A stretch of DNA of 64,000 nt, from NCBI RefSeq assembly GCF_000224145.3, contig NC_020167.2, positions 3,040,450 to 3,104,449 of the forward strand, given 5' to 3'. This stretch comes from Ciona intestinalis. Lineage: Eukaryota; Chordata; Ascidiacea; Phlebobranchia; Cionidae. Position 1 is the stretch's first letter. Every line of letters begins with the position of its first letter. The translations under genes and the position numbers were made by a program. Under the pieces are notes generated by a model, which worked only from the letters and a program-made list of their open reading frames with translations, was not told where the DNA came from and ran no database searches. Positions 62,441 to 64,000 of this stretch are shown here, piece by piece.

Positions 62441-63455
62441 TTTATAAACTAATAGTTTTATTCCAAGAGCAAGAATTAAATCAAATTATAACTATCTTTT
62501 ACATTATATGGTGTGCATAATGCATTATGCTAAAAGTTAACAAAATGGTTAGTTTTATTGGAATACCCCCCAAAAAAAACTGAGAACAAATTTGCATAAC
62601 GTTGCTACATTTCTTGATTTCTAGTCATACAAACAACAATTTAAGTCTGTTTTTTAAATTTTACTTTTAAGTTCATTTTAAAAACTTTAATAAACAACAA
62701 TACGATTTACTACAAAAGTAACCTGCAGGTTGTATTAATTCTATTTTTTTGGACGCGTTGTGCCGTTAGCGTTAACATTATATACAACACAATTGATTCA
62801 AAATAAACTGCATCATACATACCCAATATTAATAAAAACAACAGGCAGACTTACATTTTAAAAATATAAATATTCTTTCCCTATAATTTAGTTAACTTGT
62901 CTTTTCTTCTTTCACTTTTTACTTTTAACACCACCGACATGACAAACGCCATGGCATCCTGTCTGTGGCATCAACCATAGACATTTTATAAAACGCGCCA
63001 TAAATAAAACTTTATTTTAGTTTTTGAATTTAAAAGCATTGAAAAAATACGCCACTATTAGGACCTAAAATTTTACCATAGTTGATAAGAATGGTTTTAT
63101 AAAGCTTTCTGGTAAGACCAGACACAAGTAAAAAAAAAATATTATTATCGAAATATTAATCAATTTTGTTTCAAAACTCTATTTAAATAATGGCGTAAAG
63201 TACATACAAATACAAGGGTAGGTAAAGCTGTTTTAAAACTGTGCGTACAAAAGATATGGGCGCGACTATGGAGAAACGAGCCTTCGTTTGAAGAGATGTT
63301 CTTGTAACTCAAGAATAAAGAAGATACGATCAATATGAGACAAGCGTTAGTGTAAACTGTAACAAAGATGACGCTGCTACTGTTGTTTTTTCGAGTCACC
63401 AGATATTAAAGAGATGCACAATATGCTAACAGGCTCGGAAATGTCGTTGAAGGAT
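62441..63455. other. 5' flank of slc30a5
   Basis: AT-rich with no recognised gene. On the minus strand AAAAT|GTAAGTC at about 62857 could be the donor of a leader exon joined to the acceptor at about 62450. A frame of 79 codons at 63160-63399 contains a hydrophobic stretch but no ATG at its start and no support. Confidence 0.4.
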
Positions 63456-63542
63456 TTAACACCTCGTCGTGTAGGCTAAAGAAGAGATGACCACTATGAT
63501 AATCTGGAGTACCATGAATGCCGAAATTGCTTCATCATCCAT
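63456..63542 (-). CDS. Candidate 28-residue single-pass membrane micropeptide
   Basis: An ATG-initiated frame with an acidic start (MDDEAISA) followed by a hydrophobic helix-length segment (FMVLQIIIVVISSLAY) and a short basic end (TTRC), then a stop. A good acceptor (TTTATCCCCAG) lies about 10 bases before the ATG, and a leader with a GTAAGT donor lies further upstream (about 63617). The shape resembles muscle SERCA-regulating micropeptides, but no sequence identity is claimed. It could equally be non-coding leader or chance. Confidence 0.25.
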   Translation of the reverse strand: MDDEAISAFMVLQIIIVVISSLAYTTRC

Positions 63543-63749
63543 ATAAGCAAAAGAATACCTGGGGATAAAATAACTTCTTATATTACGTTCGAAATATCCA
63601 AAATAAATTACACTTACCCTACCTATAGTAACCCCGGTGGACATTGATGGTTTGTGCTATAGTTTCTTTGCCATGAAGTTATAAAACGATGCTTTTGTGC
63701 TGATTATATGCCGATGTATATAGGCTAAGGCCACATTGATCCCTGCATT

Positions 63750-63795
63750 TATATAGGGTGGGGAAATACGGGACTCGGCGTTAGTACGGTACATT
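63750..63795. mobile_element. Partial MITE-like element
   Basis: TATATAGGGTGGGGAAATACGGGACTCGG is a diverged family terminus; no right end is recognised before the window ends. Confidence 0.4.
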
Positions 63796-64000
63796 ACGGG
63801 ACACATTGTTTAACGAACGATTAATAAGCAACTCCTGCAAACGAATTTTACTAAACTATCCACCGTTGGTTTTATCCCGGGAATACGGAACTTATTCCTA
63901 CCGCGGGTAAAAGTTTTCGATTTCGCTTAAATTTTATAAGTTATTCGATAAATAATATGTTACTTTGACTCTTCCAAAATCCCCTTTGGGGACTTCCCCA

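Overview
The window looks like nuclear DNA of a tunicate, most probably Ciona (C. intestinalis/robusta group). It is AT-rich, its genes have many small exons separated by 100-800 base introns with GT..AG junctions, it carries dozens of short dispersed elements, and near-identical blocks flank assembly gaps, as expected when a very heterozygous animal is assembled. Species assignment is inference. Exon structures were read by eye from splice sites, conserved protein motifs and codon phase; no alignment was run.

Layout, left to right. (1) 1-7.3 kb, minus strand: a cholecystokinin/gastrin-type (cionin-type) G-protein-coupled receptor in eight phase-compatible exons, running off the left edge before TM7. 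(2) 7.7 kb, plus strand: an orphan exon that looks like the end of another receptor. (3) 8-14.3 kb: no gene recognised, several MITE-like elements and one longer inverted-repeat element. (4) 14.3-22.8 kb: a tandem array of a small secreted-peptide gene (two complete copies, a third cut by a gap). Each precursor has a signal peptide, an Arg/Trp-rich basic segment and an acidic tail. The units alternate with long arrays of a 13-base satellite. (5) 24.8-31.8 kb, minus: a ZNF395/ZNF704/SLC2A4RG-family regulator in seven exons whose C2H2 finger was not found. (6) 33.8-59.6 kb, minus: USP47, a ubiquitin-specific protease with about 35 exons, complete from start to stop, containing two zones of probable assembly duplication. 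(7) 60.2-62.4 kb, minus: an intron-free coding region for the zinc transporter SLC30A5 (ZnT5). (8) 62.5-64 kb: 5' flank plus a possible 28-residue membrane micropeptide.

The genes do not form one pathway: receptor signalling, peptide secretion, transcription, deubiquitination and zinc transport sit next to each other, all on the minus strand apart from the orphan exon. The most novel part is the peptide array: three promoters and two full precursors duplicated together with a satellite, with divergence concentrated in the predicted mature peptide.
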